NCBI GenBank assembly: GCA_017628395.1
Contig: JAGBZD010000082.1
Location: 1 to 64,000, forward strand
Length of the DNA: 64,000 nucleotides
Reading direction: 5' to 3'
DNA from: Paludibacteraceae bacterium
GTDB lineage: Bacteria; Bacteroidota; Bacteroidia; Bacteroidales; Paludibacteraceae
Part shown: positions 29,855-39,397 of the stretch, one piece after another
Position numbering within the stretch: the first letter of the stretch is position 1
Layout of the letters: each line of letters starts with the position of its first letter
Program-made: the position numbers and the translations under genes
Notes under the pieces: generated by a model
Told to the model about the DNA's origin: nothing
Seen by the model: only the letters and a program-made list of their open reading frames with translations
Database searches by the model: none

Positions 29855-30691
29855 ATGACCAAAGAAAAGAAGAAAATATCGCTTTGGAAGCGTTTGAGAG
29901 AACGCTATCGTATTAGCGTTCTGGATGAGGAGACGCTAACCGATCATTTGCATGTCCGTCTTAGTGGATGGGGTGCTATTGTCCTCATTGCGTTATTATT
30001 CTTGTTGACAATGGGACTATTCTCGTTGTTGATATTATACACACCAGTCAAGAACTATCTGCCAGGGTATTCCGAAGATATTCGACAACAACTCATTGAA
30101 GAAACAGCACGAATAGACTCGTTAGGTGCCACATTGGAAACGCAACGACAATATTTGGATGTTATTAAACAAGTAGTGGCTGGCGAAATGCATACAGATA
30201 CGGTACAGAGTTTAGACTCCATGTATATTATCACACGCGAACAACTACTCGAAGCTAAAAGCGAAGCCACAGCCGACTTCATAGCGCAGTATGAGGCCAA
30301 AGAAAAAGACAATTTGCAACTTTTCTATGTTGCCAACACTGCACCTATGTTGTCCTTCTTCCGCCCTGCACATGGTGTGATTATCCAATCGTTCTCTGAA
30401 CAGGAAAAACGATATGGTGTTATGATACAAACACCTGATAAAGAGAATGTAACTTCGGTATTATCTGGTACTATCGTATGTATTAATTACGAGATAAATA
30501 ATACATATAGCATGATCGTTCAGCATACCAACTACCTATCAATCTATCGCAATATTAACAAGATTATAAAGCGTGTAGGTGATGTGGTGCAAGTGGGTGA
30601 GAGTATAGCTATTGTAGATGGAAAGCAATTGTGGTTCGAACTTTGGCAAGATGGTAAAGCTATCAATCCAGAAGAAGTGATTGCTTTCTAA
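29855..30691 (+). CDS. M23-like (LytM) protein without zinc ligands
   Basis: 278 residues. One membrane segment (about 38-62, IVLIALLFLLTMGLFSLLIL), a coiled-coil-rich part (about 75-150) and a LytM domain (about 170-278). The four zinc/catalytic positions of M23 peptidases are replaced: the HxGxD block reads RYGVMI, the LYAHL block reads IYRNI, and the HLHFEL block reads QLWFEL. It is therefore probably not a peptidase but a regulator or activator of cell-wall enzymes, like EnvC or NlpD. It sits before dxr and rseP. Confidence 0.87.
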   Translation: MTKEKKKISLWKRLRERYRISVLDEETLTDHLHVRLSGWGAIVLIALLFLLTMGLFSLLILYTPVKNYLPGYSEDIRQQLIEETARIDSLGATLETQRQYLDVIKQVVAGEMHTDTVQSLDSMYIITREQLLEAKSEATADFIAQYEAKEKDNLQLFYVANTAPMLSFFRPAHGVIIQSFSEQEKRYGVMIQTPDKENVTSVLSGTIVCINYEINNTYSMIVQHTNYLSIYRNINKIIKRVGDVVQVGESIAIVDGKQLWFELWQDGKAINPEEVIAF

Positions 30692-30724
30692 TCCCAATAT
30701 TCAACATTCGACTATACATAAACA

Positions 30725-31876
30725 ATGAAACAAATAGCAATATTAGGTAGTACAGGCAGTATTGGCACCCAGACATTGGATGTTGTGCGTCAGCACCCAA
30801 CGGAGTTTGGTGTGTATGCCTTGACTGCTCACCGTAGTGTGGAACTACTGATTGAGCAAGCATTGGAGTTCAATCCTGCTGTGGTATGTATAGCTGATGA
30901 GAGTTGCTATCCTCGTTTGCGTGAAGCACTTAGCGATTTGCCTATTCGGGTTATGGCAGGAGAGCGAGCATTGGAAGAGTTGGTTACTATGCCTGCAATA
31001 GATGTGGTAGTTGCAGCAATGGTCGGTTACGCAGGTCTACCGCCTACGATAGCAGCAATCAAAGCGAAAAAGACCATAGCACTTGCCAACAAAGAGACAT
31101 TGGTAGTAGCAGGTGAAATCATTTGTCGTTTAGCACAACGACACAAGGTGTCTATTCTTCCCGTAGATAGCGAACACTCTGCTATTTTCCAATCGCTTGT
31201 AGGAGAAGATATGGCAAGTGTGGAGAAACTACTTCTCACTGCCAGTGGTGGACCATTTCGCACTTTCTCGTTGGAGAAAATGCAGCATGTAACAGCTGCA
31301 CAAGCGCTTCAACACCCCAATTGGGAAATGGGAGCAAAAATCACCATTGATTCTGCAAGCATGATGAATAAGGGGTTTGAGGTTATTGAGGCGCGATGGT
31401 TATTTGATATTCCTGTTGAGAAAATCCAAGTGTTAGTGCATCCGCAATCCGTAGTACATTCTGCTGTGCAGTTTGTAGATGGTAGTGTAAAAGCGCAACT
31501 GGGCACACCCGATATGCGTATGCCTATTCAGTATGCTCTCACTTATCCCCAGCGTTGGCAGAGCGATGTACCTCGATTGGACTTATTTGCTAACAGCCAG
31601 TTGACTTTCGAGGCTCCAGATATGGATCGTTTCCCCAACCTTGCTTTGGCATATGAAGCTATAAATAGGGGTGGTAATGCCCCCTGTGTGCTGAATGCTG
31701 CTAATGAAGTGGTAAATTTGGCTTTCCGCAATGGCAAATGTGCTTTCTTGCAGATGTCGGATGTGATAGCACAAACGATGACCAAGACCACTTTTATAGT
31801 CGAACCAACATATGAGGACTATGTCCAGACCGACAAAGAAGCACGCAGAATAGCAAAAGAAGCGTTAAACCTTTAA
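30725..31876 (+). CDS. dxr: 1-deoxy-D-xylulose 5-phosphate reductoisomerase
   Basis: 383 residues; converts DXP to MEP with NADPH, the committed step of the non-mevalonate isoprenoid pathway. N-terminal NADPH loop ILGSTGSIGTQTLDVV (residues 5-20), LANKETLVVAG, catalytic/metal residues in PVDSEHSAIFQ and TASGGPFR, and the later NHPNWEMG-like stretch (QHPNWEMGAKITIDSASMMN). Full length. Upstream of rseP, a frequent order in the order Bacteroidales. Confidence 0.96.
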   Translation: MKQIAILGSTGSIGTQTLDVVRQHPTEFGVYALTAHRSVELLIEQALEFNPAVVCIADESCYPRLREALSDLPIRVMAGERALEELVTMPAIDVVVAAMVGYAGLPPTIAAIKAKKTIALANKETLVVAGEIICRLAQRHKVSILPVDSEHSAIFQSLVGEDMASVEKLLLTASGGPFRTFSLEKMQHVTAAQALQHPNWEMGAKITIDSASMMNKGFEVIEARWLFDIPVEKIQVLVHPQSVVHSAVQFVDGSVKAQLGTPDMRMPIQYALTYPQRWQSDVPRLDLFANSQLTFEAPDMDRFPNLALAYEAINRGGNAPCVLNAANEVVNLAFRNGKCAFLQMSDVIAQTMTKTTFIVEPTYEDYVQTDKEARRIAKEALNL

Positions 31877-31926
31877 CAACTCTTACAACTTGTAAAACTA
31901 TTAAAACTATTTCAACTTAACAGTAT

Positions 31927-33465
31927 ATGCAGTGGTTACAACTCATACTTGCCCTTAGTATTCTCGTCGTTATTCACGAGTTAGGGCATTTTCTCTTTGC
32001 GCGATTGTTTAAGGTTCGCGTGGAGAAATTCTATATGTTTTTTAATCCTAAATTCTCGCTCGTTCGAGCTAAGAAGATCAATGGTAAATGGCAAATAAAG
32101 TTCTTCGCACCAAATGTAGAGCCATCTGCGGTGCCTGTACTTGATGCCATGGGCAATGAAAAGAAGGATGATAAAGGGCAAATTATTTATCGTCCTATGA
32201 CTGATGATGAATTGGCAGTATTACCAGAGGATGATTGGCGTCGTTATCCAGATGATACAGAGTGGGGACTTGGTTGGGTGCCTTTTGGTGGGTATTGTGC
32301 TATAGCGGGAATGGTGGATGAAACCAAATCAGCTACCGATCTTCCTTCCGAGCCACAACCTTGGGAGTTCCGATCAAAGAATGTATGGCAACGCCTTTGT
32401 ATTATCATTGGTGGTATTATGGTTAATTTCATTGCCGCCCTCTTTATTTTTGGTATGGTGCTTTTCACTTGGGGAAAAGACACTTTGCCTCTCAGTCAGA
32501 TACATACAGGACTCTACTACTCTGATATACTGGTAGATGAGGGATTTAGACAACAGGACAAAGTATTGTCAATCAATGGGGTAGAACCACAGACATTGGG
32601 AGATATAACACAAGCCATTATTTTGGAAGGTCAGCGTAATGTGATTGTATTGCGTGGCACAGACACTATCGAATTAACATTGTCCGAAGACTTGGGCGAA
32701 CGCTATTTGGCATTGCAAAACGATATTGATGCCGAGGAGCGCGAAAAGCAGCGTGCGGATAAGTCCTATATTAAGAAAGGTTATACGCTACTCTCTTATT
32801 TCATGCCTTTTGTTATAGATTCCGTGATGCCCGGTGGTGCAGCTTCGTTTGCTCAAATGCAGAAAGGCGATAGTATTGTGGGTGTGAATGATCAGTTGGG
32901 TTTATGCCAAGTGCAAATAGCCAATGAATTAGCAAAACACCCTTGTGATAGTGTAACATTGCATTTCTATCGTGCGAATATACCTATGCAAGCTGATTTA
33001 TTCATTGGCGATCATGCAATGATTGGTGTATATCGTTTAATGCCATGGGATTATTATACAGCAGTTCATACATCTTATTCTTTCGGAGAAGCTATCATAG
33101 CTGGTATTCAACACGGATGGGATCAGTTGGTCATGTATGTGAAGCAATTTCGTTTGGTCTTTACCAAAGAGGGTGCCCAATCACTTGGTGGCTTTGGAGC
33201 AATTAGCAATATGTTTCCTAATCTGTGGGATTGGCAGTCATTCTGGTATATGACAGCCTTTTTGAGTTTGATATTAGCATTTATGAACTTCTTACCTATT
33301 CCTGCGTTGGATGGAGGATATATTTTGTTCCTATTGTGGGAGATTATCACAGGTAAGAAGCCAAGCGATAAGTTTCTTGAAGTGGCAAATACAATCGGCT
33401 TCTGGATCTTGCTTGCCCTGCTTATATTTGCAAATGGTAATGATATTTTTAAAGCATTCTTTTAA
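31927..33465 (+). CDS. rseP: RseP-family intramembrane zinc metalloprotease
   Basis: 512 residues, site-2-protease type. The metal site HELGH lies at residues 18-22 in the first membrane segment, and the third ligand is in [15 protein letters not shown] (about 456-470). Between are two PDZ-like regions (about 195-240 and 290-360; [38 protein letters not shown]). It cleaves membrane-bound anti-sigma factors or remnant signal peptides. The extracytoplasmic part is long, as in other Bacteroidota. It ends 2 bases before the next gene. Confidence 0.93.
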   Translation: MQWLQLILALSILVVIHELGHFLFARLFKVRVEKFYMFFNPKFSLVRAKKINGKWQIKFFAPNVEPSAVPVLDAMGNEKKDDKGQIIYRPMTDDELAVLPEDDWRRYPDDTEWGLGWVPFGGYCAIAGMVDETKSATDLPSEPQPWEFRSKNVWQRLCIIIGGIMVNFIAALFIFGMVLFTWGKDTLPLSQIHTGLYYSDILVDEGFRQQDKVLSINGVEPQTLGDITQAIILEGQRNVIVLRGTDTIELTLSEDLGERYLALQNDIDAEEREKQRADKSYIKKGYTLLSYFMPFVIDSVMPGGAASFAQMQKGDSIVGVNDQLGLCQVQIANELAKHPCDSVTLHFYRANIPMQADLFIGDHAMIGVYRLMPWDYYTAVHTSYSFGEAIIAGIQHGWDQLVMYVKQFRLVFTKEGAQSLGGFGAISNMFPNLWDWQSFWYMTAFLSLILAFMNFLPIPALDGGYILFLLWEIITGKKPSDKFLEVANTIGFWILLALLIFANGNDIFKAFF

Positions 33466-33467
33466 TT

Positions 33468-34058
33468 ATGGATGGATTTTTTGTTCATGAATCATCTTAT
33501 GTGGATGATAATTGTCTAATAGGAAAAGGCACCAAGATTTGGCATTTCTCGCATGTTATGTCGGGTTGTCAGATTGGTGAGAATTGCAATATTGGTCAAA
33601 ATGTAGTTGTATCTCCAGGTGTTGTTTTGGGGCGCAACTGCAAAGTGCAGAATAATGTGTCTATATATACAGGCGTTCGCTGTGAAGACGATGTGTTTCT
33701 TGGACCAAGTATGGTGTTTACCAATGTTATCAATCCTCGCTCGGCAGTAGTCCGCAAGGATGAATATAAAGATACTTTCATTCGTCGTGGAGCATCAGTA
33801 GGCGCCAATGCTACCATCGTTTGTGGCAACTCGTTAGGCGAATATTGCTTGATTGGTGCAGGTTCGGTAGTGACAAAAGATGTGCCTGCTTATGCATTGA
33901 TGGTAGGTAATCCAGCCCGTAGAATAGGGTGGGTCAGTCGCCACGGTGAAAAACTGAAATTCGACAAAGATGGCTTTGCCACTTGCCCCGCCACTGGCGA
34001 GAAATATCAGTTAGTCAATGATATATGTCAATTGATTAACAACTCTACACAACACTAA
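33468..34058 (+). CDS. Hexapeptide-repeat N-acetyltransferase (WlbB/WbpD-like)
   Basis: 196 residues built of left-handed beta-helix hexapeptides: [92 protein letters not shown]. It matches acetyltransferases that act on UDP-3-amino sugars in surface polysaccharide synthesis. The C-terminal 40 residues carry a cysteine and aromatic tail ([15 protein letters not shown]). Only 2 bases after rseP, so it is in the same operon. The exact sugar substrate is inferred. Confidence 0.87.
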   Translation: MDGFFVHESSYVDDNCLIGKGTKIWHFSHVMSGCQIGENCNIGQNVVVSPGVVLGRNCKVQNNVSIYTGVRCEDDVFLGPSMVFTNVINPRSAVVRKDEYKDTFIRRGASVGANATIVCGNSLGEYCLIGAGSVVTKDVPAYALMVGNPARRIGWVSRHGEKLKFDKDGFATCPATGEKYQLVNDICQLINNSTQH

Positions 34059-34088
34059 ACAACGCTACACAATTCTAAACAACACGAT

Positions 34089-34541
34089 ATGATTCAACGA
34101 ATTCAAACATTGTACCTCTTGTTGGTAGTTATTCTTGGCACGCTATTGTGCTTCTTTTCGCCAGTTCAGTTCCTTATGCCCGAGGGCACTGCATATGTGA
34201 GTTTGCAGACTTTTGATACATGGCAACTGACTATTATTGCCATTGCAATACCTCTATTGGCACTGGTGACAATCTTTCTTTTCAAAAACCGAATGTTGCA
34301 AGCGCGTTTGAATGTAGTGAATGCTATTCTTTGTCTGGGTCAGTGTGCGTTGTTGGGATTATATATCACTTTTATCGTGAAGGGGTATGAGCCAATCAAT
34401 GGCATGACCTTAGCAGGTGCAGAATGGTTTCCCTCTGTGTGGGCAGCAGTGCCATTGGTGAATATCGTATTGCTGATGATGGCTACTCGTCGTATTTTGA
34501 AAGATGAGGCACTTGTTCGCGCAGCCGACCGATTGAGATGA
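34089..34541 (+). CDS. DUF4293 family membrane protein
   Basis: 150 residues with four membrane segments (about 5-25, 48-68, 78-98 and 116-136), starting MIQRIQTLYLLLVVI as in the Bacteroidota-specific DUF4293 family. Function unknown. The 60 bases before the ATG repeat the G-poor decamers CTACACAA and CTAAACAA, the same leader sequence seen before fabD and lpd. Confidence 0.85.
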   Translation: MIQRIQTLYLLLVVILGTLLCFFSPVQFLMPEGTAYVSLQTFDTWQLTIIAIAIPLLALVTIFLFKNRMLQARLNVVNAILCLGQCALLGLYITFIVKGYEPINGMTLAGAEWFPSVWAAVPLVNIVLLMMATRRILKDEALVRAADRLR

Positions 34542-34593
34542 TATAGCGTTTTCGGCTATTGGTAGTATTTCTACTGATAGTATATGCTTTCTT

Positions 34594-34633
34594 CCGCCAT
34601 TTATGTTTTCGGACATGAGTGGCGGATTTTTTT
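34594..34633 (+). terminator. Terminator after DUF4293
   Basis: Stem CCGCCA/TGGCGG with a further inner stem ATGT/ACAT, then a T-run (34627-34633). It ends the long rightward set from 24.5 kb. The following 120 bases to the antiporter stop codon hold nothing that I recognise. Confidence 0.82.
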
Positions 34634-34750
34634 GATAAAAATTCTCTATCTTGTCTCTCTCTTCCTTCGAAACCACTCGGTTACCACTCTGATGTTCCCT
34701 TTACGCGGCTGAAAAAATCCTTTCCTGCTTGCTTCATATATCGGACTCAA

Positions 34751-36013
34751 TCAACTATACTTGCGTGGATAGCGCAGGAAAATACCTATCAGCGCAACAG
34801 CACCCAACGCCATAGGGTAGTAGAGATAAGCGATAATGTCGAATGGCGTAATGGCTGCTAATCCTGCTGCCATTAGCAGTTGTGCTCCATAAGGAATCAT
34901 ACCTTGTGCAAAGCAACTAAAAGTGTCTAACAACGAAGCACTTAATCGCCTGTCTATTCCATATTTATCGGCAATCTCGCGTGCCATTGGACCCACAGTC
35001 ACCAGAGCAATCGTATTATTAGCAGTACACAAGTCCGCCAATATAACCAACAACGCAATAGTCAGTTTTGCTCCTCGTTTGCCACGAATATGCAGTGTAA
35101 GGATACGAATTAGATAATCAATACCTCCATTGTGCCTAATCAACGCTAACATACCGCCTGCCAACAGAGTAACAATAATCAGTTCGCTCATACCCATAAT
35201 ACCTTCTCCCATAGCACTCATACCACCAATCACTGTGAAACTACCTGTCAATAAGCCAATGCCTCCTGCCAAAAGAATACCTATCAACAGAACAACCAAC
35301 ACATTGACTCCCGCAATAGCAAGCACCAATACTGCCAAATAAGGAATTACCTTATACCATTCCATAAGTACCACATTATTTGGCACTTGTATGTCATTTC
35401 CAATAAAGATATATGCCACTAAAACGAGGATTGCAGCAGGCAATGCCAACCATATATTGGCTTTGAACTTATCGTTCATCTTACATCCTTGCGTTTGTGT
35501 AGCTACAATGGTTGTATCAGATATAAACGATAGGTTATCACCAAAGAAAGCACCTCCTACTACGATAGCTACAATCAAGGGTAGGCAAGACCCTGTTTGT
35601 TGGGCTATGCCCACAGCCACAGGCGTTAGTGCCACCACTGTTCCTACGGATGTACCAATAGAGAGTGAAATAAAACAAGCTGCTATAAACAAACTTGGTA
35701 GCAACATACTTGCAGGCATGAAGCGCAATGTGAGATTTACCGTAGCATCAATAGCACCCATCTCTCCTGCAATCTTAGCAAAAGCACCTGCTAAAACGAA
35801 AATCCATACCATTAGCATGATATTCTCGTTGCCTGCACCGCGTGAGAAAATGTTTATTCGTTCTCTTAGCGGTAGCTTAGGTGTGGTACAAATACCATAT
35901 GCGGAAGCGATTAGAAACGCCACAGTTAGTGGTAACTTGTAGAAGTCGCCCGCAATGAGCGACCCCACAAGATACACAATCATAAATACTATGAATGGAG
36001 ACAGTGCCAGCAT
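34751..36013 (-). CDS. NhaC-type Na+/H+ antiporter family protein
   Basis: 420 residues, about eleven membrane segments. The family block SLSIGTSVGTVVALTPVAVG and GGAFFGDNLSFISDTTIVAT (Asp residues in a helix, about 145-180) identifies the NhaC-like group of ion transporters, which exchange Na+ for H+ or carry amino acids or dicarboxylates. Its ATG is adjacent to the ettA stop codon, so it is co-transcribed with ettA from the promoter at 37724-37754. Confidence 0.85.
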   Translation of the reverse strand: MLALSPFIVFMIVYLVGSLIAGDFYKLPLTVAFLIASAYGICTTPKLPLRERINIFSRGAGNENIMLMVWIFVLAGAFAKIAGEMGAIDATVNLTLRFMPASMLLPSLFIAACFISLSIGTSVGTVVALTPVAVGIAQQTGSCLPLIVAIVVGGAFFGDNLSFISDTTIVATQTQGCKMNDKFKANIWLALPAAILVLVAYIFIGNDIQVPNNVVLMEWYKVIPYLAVLVLAIAGVNVLVVLLIGILLAGGIGLLTGSFTVIGGMSAMGEGIMGMSELIIVTLLAGGMLALIRHNGGIDYLIRILTLHIRGKRGAKLTIALLVILADLCTANNTIALVTVGPMAREIADKYGIDRRLSASLLDTFSCFAQGMIPYGAQLLMAAGLAAITPFDIIAYLYYPMALGAVALIGIFLRYPRKYS

Positions 36014-37687
36014 TTATGTCAAACTACGATAGCGTACGCGTTTGGGCTCAGTAGCATCTTCGCCAAGGCGCATTTTCTTGTTTGCCTCGTATTCAGAGTA
36101 GCTACCCTCAAACCAGAATACTTTGCTATCTCCCTCAAAAGCAAGGATATGCGTACATATACGGTCAAGGAACCAACGGTCGTGTGAGATTACCACAGCA
36201 CAACCTGCAAAGTTCTCCAAACCTTCTTCCAATGCACGAAGCGTATTCACATCAATATCATTGGTTGGCTCATCAAGCAGCAATACATTGGCCTCTGATT
36301 TCAATGTCAAAGCCAAGTGCAAGCGATTGCGCTCACCACCAGAAAGCACACCACATTTCTTCTCTTGGTCTGCTCCCGTAAAATTAAATCTACTGAGGTA
36401 CGCGCGTGCATTCACCTCGCGGCCACCTACACGAATATACTCAGTGCCATCCGCTATCATTTCAAACACGCTCTTATTTGGATCAATATTTGAGTGTACC
36501 TGATCCACATAACCTACGCGTACAGTCTCACCCACAGCGAAGGTGCCTTTGTCAGCTTGCTCCATACCCATAATCATACGGAAGAGGGTCGTCTTACCTG
36601 CACCGTTAGGACCAATGATACCTACGATACCGTTAGGTGGCAACATAAAGTCAAGATCCTCGAATAGCAACTTATCGCCGAAAGCTTTGCTTACGCCCTC
36701 TGCATTAATGACTTTATTACCCAAGCGAGGACCATTTGGAATAAAGATTTCAAGTTTCTCCTCGCGTTCTTTTTGTTCCTCGTTGAGCATACGGTCATAC
36801 GCAGCCAAACGGGCTTTACCTTTGGCTTGACGCGCTTTAGGAGCCATGCGAACCCATTCAAGCTCGCGTTCAAGTGTCTTGCGGCGTTTGCTGGCTTGCT
36901 TCTCCTCCATAGCCATACGAGCGGTCTTTTGTTCCAACCAAGAAGAGTAGTTTCCTTTCCATGGAATACCCTCACCACGATCAAGTTCCAAAATCCAACC
37001 TGCCACATTGTCCAAAAAATAACGGTCGTGGGTAATACAGATTACGGTACCTGCATATTGGTGTAAGTGTTGTTCGAGCCAGTCAATAGACTCTGCATCA
37101 AGGTGGTTGGTTGGCTCATCAAGAAGCAGAATATCAGGTTGTTGCAACAACAGACGACAGAGTGCAACACGACGACGCTCACCTCCTGATAGGTGTTTAA
37201 CCAACGCATCATCCGCAGGACAACGCAACGCATCCATAGCACGATCAAGCTTGGTGTCAATGTTCCAAGCATCCACGCTATCAAGTTTGTCTTGTAACTC
37301 CGCTTGGCGAGCAAGAAGCTTGTCGAAATCAGCATCTGGCTCAGCGAAAGCCATATTTATAGCATCGTATTCAGCAAGCATGTCCATAATAGGTTGCACA
37401 CCTTGTTGCACACACTCACGAACAGTCTTTTCTGGGTCCAGTTGTGGGTCTTGTTCCAAATAACCTACGCTATAACCAGGTGAGAACACCACTTCGCCTT
37501 CGTAGTTCTTCTCAATGCCTGCAATGATTTTGAGTAGGGTAGATTTACCTGCACCATTAAGACCAATAATACCTATTTTGGCTCCGTAGAAGAAACTGAG
37601 GTAAATGTTGTTGAGTACTCGTTTTTGAGGTGAGAAGCTTTTGCTTACGCCCACCATTGAAAAAATAATCTTTTTATCGTCTGCCAT
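36014..37687 (-). CDS. ettA: Energy-dependent translational throttle protein EttA (ABC-F)
   Basis: 557 residues with two ABC ATPase domains and no membrane part. Walker A motifs GLNGAGKS (about 41-48) and GPNGAGKT (357-364); signature motifs LSGGERRRVALC and LSGGERNRLHLA; Walker B LLLDEPTNHLD and LLLDEPTNDID. The linker between the domains (about 245-320, many Arg and Lys) contacts the ribosome E site. EttA links ADP/ATP ratio to entry into elongation. It is the first gene of the leftward pair. Confidence 0.94.
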   Translation of the reverse strand: MADDKKIIFSMVGVSKSFSPQKRVLNNIYLSFFYGAKIGIIGLNGAGKSTLLKIIAGIEKNYEGEVVFSPGYSVGYLEQDPQLDPEKTVRECVQQGVQPIMDMLAEYDAINMAFAEPDADFDKLLARQAELQDKLDSVDAWNIDTKLDRAMDALRCPADDALVKHLSGGERRRVALCRLLLQQPDILLLDEPTNHLDAESIDWLEQHLHQYAGTVICITHDRYFLDNVAGWILELDRGEGIPWKGNYSSWLEQKTARMAMEEKQASKRRKTLERELEWVRMAPKARQAKGKARLAAYDRMLNEEQKEREEKLEIFIPNGPRLGNKVINAEGVSKAFGDKLLFEDLDFMLPPNGIVGIIGPNGAGKTTLFRMIMGMEQADKGTFAVGETVRVGYVDQVHSNIDPNKSVFEMIADGTEYIRVGGREVNARAYLSRFNFTGADQEKKCGVLSGGERNRLHLALTLKSEANVLLLDEPTNDIDVNTLRALEEGLENFAGCAVVISHDRWFLDRICTHILAFEGDSKVFWFEGSYSEYEANKKMRLGEDATEPKRVRYRSLT

Positions 37688-37723
37688 ATTCTTGAATATT
37701 GATTATACTATTACTTTCGGCTG

Positions 37724-37754
37724 CAAAGTTACAAAAAAAAATACACATACACAA
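37724..37754 (-). promoter_or_regulatory. ettA promoter
   Basis: Minus strand TTG (37752-37754), 20 bases, TAACTTTG (37724-37731). Confidence 0.78.
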
Positions 37755-37802
37755 GTGTAGCAAGTAATTTTTCAAAAAAGATAGATTCCTGTTATCATAT
37801 AT

Positions 37803-37833
37803 TTGCACAAGTCGAAAAAATGTTGTACCTTTG
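37803..37833 (+). promoter_or_regulatory. Promoter of the TerB-like gene
   Basis: TTG at 37803-37805, 20 bases, TACCTTTG at 37826-37833. A TTG codon inside this -7 box opens a longer frame, but transcription starts after it, so ATG 37867 is the real start. Confidence 0.78.
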
Positions 37834-37866
37834 TCGCCCACTAACAAACAAGACTATCATTTTAGT

Positions 37867-39276
37867 ATGCGCCACAAGCAGCGAATAGCAATTTCACGAC
37901 TAATATCTGACATCATCAAGGCGGATGAGGTTATATGCCGCGAAGAAATCGCTGCATACAACAAGATTATTCGTACATTTGATATTTCTTCCGAAGAATT
38001 GTATGAAGCTCAACAACTTACATTGGAAGAAGCTATCAAATATCTCAAACACATGCCAAGCGATGAACAACAACGCTTGTATAAAAACCTTGCTATGGCT
38101 GCCTCCGCAGGGTATGGTTGTGTGGCGCAAGAAGCGTTGTTGCTGTTCACTTTATCTGCATGCCTCAACGATACAACTGACAAATACATGCTCCTGACGG
38201 CTGAAACCAAGGGCTATCGAACCGATGATAAGTATGTCATTTACTTGGAAAGCGACTATATGCCTCTTATCAATGAGGAGATTCAGGAACACTATGACAC
38301 GATTGCTAATCTATTGCAATTATGGAATTTTGACTTTATTTATATTCCTAAACTTTCGCAGACTTTTCGCGAAATGGACAAATCGTATCTATTTGATATT
38401 CTTCGCTATATGAATCCGCGTCTATCAGAAGACATGTTAAATAGTTTGTACGAACGCCTCACACATTTTACCACCGAAATCTACACGCGTGACTATTTGG
38501 CAACAACGAGTCAAAAAGAGCATTTCTACAATATCGAGCCTTCCTTGCTAATCAATATTGGAACATCGTTATTACCTCCTTCTACTCCTACGCAACGCGA
38601 GCGTTGTTGTGTTAATATGCTAACGATTCGCTTGAATAATGAACCCAATAGTGTGCTGCATGAAGTACGCCACTTGGTGGATTGTTACGAGAATCTCATT
38701 ACCGAACCAGAGTTTCATCGTCCCAAGCGTGGCAAGGGACTTTTCCGTTACCACGGATTATACAAGCAATGGTTCGATTTTTTAGCGCGTCATCACACCA
38801 AGGGAGAAGATAATCAAATATTGATTGACATACCAACGCGGCGTATATGGATGCGTGGTATTGAGATACAAATGACAGCCACACATTTGGCAACATATGT
38901 TTTCATTTTGCACCAGACTTTCTGTACCCATCATTGCGGATTGCTCAAAGCGGGACAGCATCATCCGCTATTGGAAAAAGAGGTACAGCGTTTGGGTAAA
39001 GCATACCATGCTGTGTGTAATTTGTTTCGTGATGCGCATGCGCCATGCGAACGATCGTATTTGGAAAATGTGCCAAATATTCGCGGGTATATAGCCCGAA
39101 TAAGAACCATTATTGAAAATCAAATAGATACAGAGGATTTAAACTACTATTATCCCAAAGACTCAGCGGATAAGAGCATGTATCATATCACGCTTGATCC
39201 CACAAAAATTATACTGCAAGAAGCAGATAAACAATACTTATTTGTGGATTACCCACTTTGGAAAACAATCCAATAA
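37867..39276 (+). CDS. Protein of unknown function with TerB-like N-terminal region
   Basis: 469 residues, no signal peptide or membrane segment. Residues about 1-100 are helical and read like a TerB domain (RLISDIIKADEVICREEIAA, TLEEAIKYLKHMPSDEQQRL, ALLLFTLSACLND). The middle (about 100-290) is unrecognised. Residues about 310-400 (ILIDIPTRRIWMRGIEIQMT then ATHLATYVFILHQTFCTHHC) resemble the winged-helix output region of response-regulator-like proteins; this is weak. Stands alone with its own promoter and a strong terminator. Confidence 0.7.
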   Translation: MRHKQRIAISRLISDIIKADEVICREEIAAYNKIIRTFDISSEELYEAQQLTLEEAIKYLKHMPSDEQQRLYKNLAMAASAGYGCVAQEALLLFTLSACLNDTTDKYMLLTAETKGYRTDDKYVIYLESDYMPLINEEIQEHYDTIANLLQLWNFDFIYIPKLSQTFREMDKSYLFDILRYMNPRLSEDMLNSLYERLTHFTTEIYTRDYLATTSQKEHFYNIEPSLLINIGTSLLPPSTPTQRERCCVNMLTIRLNNEPNSVLHEVRHLVDCYENLITEPEFHRPKRGKGLFRYHGLYKQWFDFLARHHTKGEDNQILIDIPTRRIWMRGIEIQMTATHLATYVFILHQTFCTHHCGLLKAGQHHPLLEKEVQRLGKAYHAVCNLFRDAHAPCERSYLENVPNIRGYIARIRTIIENQIDTEDLNYYYPKDSADKSMYHITLDPTKIILQEADKQYLFVDYPLWKTIQ

Positions 39277-39322
39277 ATCATAGTATGTGAGGGTTTGTAT
39301 TCTTAGGATGATTATATTAAGC

Positions 39323-39357
39323 AAATAGGGAATGTCTGTCTGACATTCCCTATTTTG
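39323..39357. terminator. Bidirectional terminator between the TerB-like gene and dnaK
   Basis: A perfect 14-bp stem, AAATAGGGAATGTC with GACATTCCCTATTT, loop TGTCT. It serves convergent genes ending at 39276 and 39398. Confidence 0.9.
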
Positions 39358-39397
39358 TTTGTATATTCTCCTTCTTCCCTTGATAGGGAGTAAGGGA

